NCBI GenBank assembly: GCA_020631355.1 | Contig: JAHDHL010000003.1 | Coordinates: forward strand, 1 to 64,000 | DNA from: Saprospiraceae bacterium | GTDB lineage: Bacteria > Bacteroidota > Bacteroidia > Chitinophagales > Saprospiraceae | Length of the DNA: 64,000 nt | Direction of reading: 5' to 3' | Shown here: one piece after another, positions 63,916-64,000 of the stretch | Position numbering within the stretch: the first letter of the stretch is position 1 | Layout: every line of letters begins with the position of its first letter | The notes under the pieces: model-generated | What the model was told of the DNA's origin: nothing | Seen by the model: the letters and a program-made list of their open reading frames with translations, nothing else | Database searches by the model: none | Translations under genes and position numbers: made by a program

Positions 63916-64000
63916 TTAGAATCGTACCCCAATATCCAATCCCCACAAACCTATGGCCCCCTGACCTACGGCCTCACCTTCTGTTTTGACATTATACTCC
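63916..64000 (-). CDS. C-terminal end of an outer-membrane barrel-type protein (partial)
   Basis: An open frame enters from beyond the right edge and ends at the TAA at 63916-63918. The 27 readable residues end GAIGLWGLDIGVRF; the alternating hydrophobic pattern and terminal Phe fit the last strand of an outer-membrane beta-barrel. The stop lies 4 bases before the next ATG, so the two genes are probably co-transcribed. Only the tail is visible, so no family is named. Confidence 0.6.
   Translation of the reverse strand, partial: EYNVKTEGEAVGQGAIGLWGLDIGVRF

Noticed and set aside
1-64000. CRISPR arrays, tRNA or rRNA genes and prophage
   Set aside because: No regularly spaced repeats, cloverleaf-like tRNA sequence other than the tmRNA, or phage structural genes were seen on either strand.

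Overview
The window is a chromosomal segment from a member of the Bacteroidota, probably near the Saprospiria/Lewinella-like lineages; that finer placement is inference. The evidence is two secreted enzymes with C-terminal type IX secretion (T9SS) sorting domains, BamA/TamB/OmpA-type envelope proteins of the Bacteroidota kind, an almost complete lack of Shine-Dalgarno sequences, and many exact copies of the Bacteroidota -7 promoter element TAnnTTTG. Gene density is high. Several convergent pairs abut or overlap by 4 to 32 bases. I see no prophage, CRISPR array, rRNA or tRNA; the only RNA gene is tmRNA.

Layout. 1-3.7 kb: tmRNA (ssrA) and a leftward operon of fmt, a PAP2 phosphatase, a secreted unknown and an AhpD-like protein. 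4-7 kb: glpD, an orphan zinc-ribbon piece of an IS1595-type transposase and a small lipoprotein. 7-12.6 kb: two T9SS-exported enzymes (alpha/beta hydrolase, glucose/sorbosone dehydrogenase), rmuC, and RNase HI with a viroplasmin domain. 12.6-18 kb: an orphan Pycsar-effector-like (DUF5706) membrane protein with a degenerate HD domain, a TPR protein coupled to an amidohydrolase, folK coupled to a deoxynucleoside kinase, and a DUF985 cupin. 18.1-23.8 kb: a tight five-gene cassette (GFO/IDH/MocA dehydrogenase, polyprenyl-phosphate sugar transferase, Omp85-type barrel, serine hydrolase, membrane EEP hydrolase) behind a good promoter, probably for a surface glycan. 23.9-28.1 kb: pdhB, a small unknown, hemL and a saccharopine/alanine dehydrogenase-like enzyme. 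28.4-33.4 kb: tamB, apparently without an ATG start. 33.4-37.6 kb: two unknown membrane proteins and a coupled BadF-type sugar kinase/pfkA pair. 37.8-45.1 kb: a glucosaminidase, kdsA, two tandem small secreted paralogues, a COG2509 flavoprotein, a NucA-type nuclease, an RluA pseudouridine synthase and rplS. 45.2-54.1 kb (leftward): a helical unknown, a kinase-phospholyase fusion, a DEAD-box helicase with a small partner, a periplasmic-binding-like lipoprotein and guaA. 54.3-64 kb: an OmpA/PD40/TPR lipoprotein (PorE-like architecture), an M50 peptidase, smc, a RAYT-type transposase, a cytosolic-looking subtilisin with a SPOR domain, a small unknown and the 3' end of an outer-membrane protein gene.

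Most genes are housekeeping or envelope functions. The items most worth a second look are the orphan pseudo-HD/DUF5706 protein with a perfect 16-bp palindrome at its start, the kinase-PLP lyase fusion, the non-ATG tamB start, a run of genes whose -7 box sits 4-9 bases before the start codon (predicted leaderless mRNAs), the Asp103-to-Asn change in PfkA, and the signal-less subtilisin-SPOR protein. I did not find a multi-gene system that I can call new with confidence.
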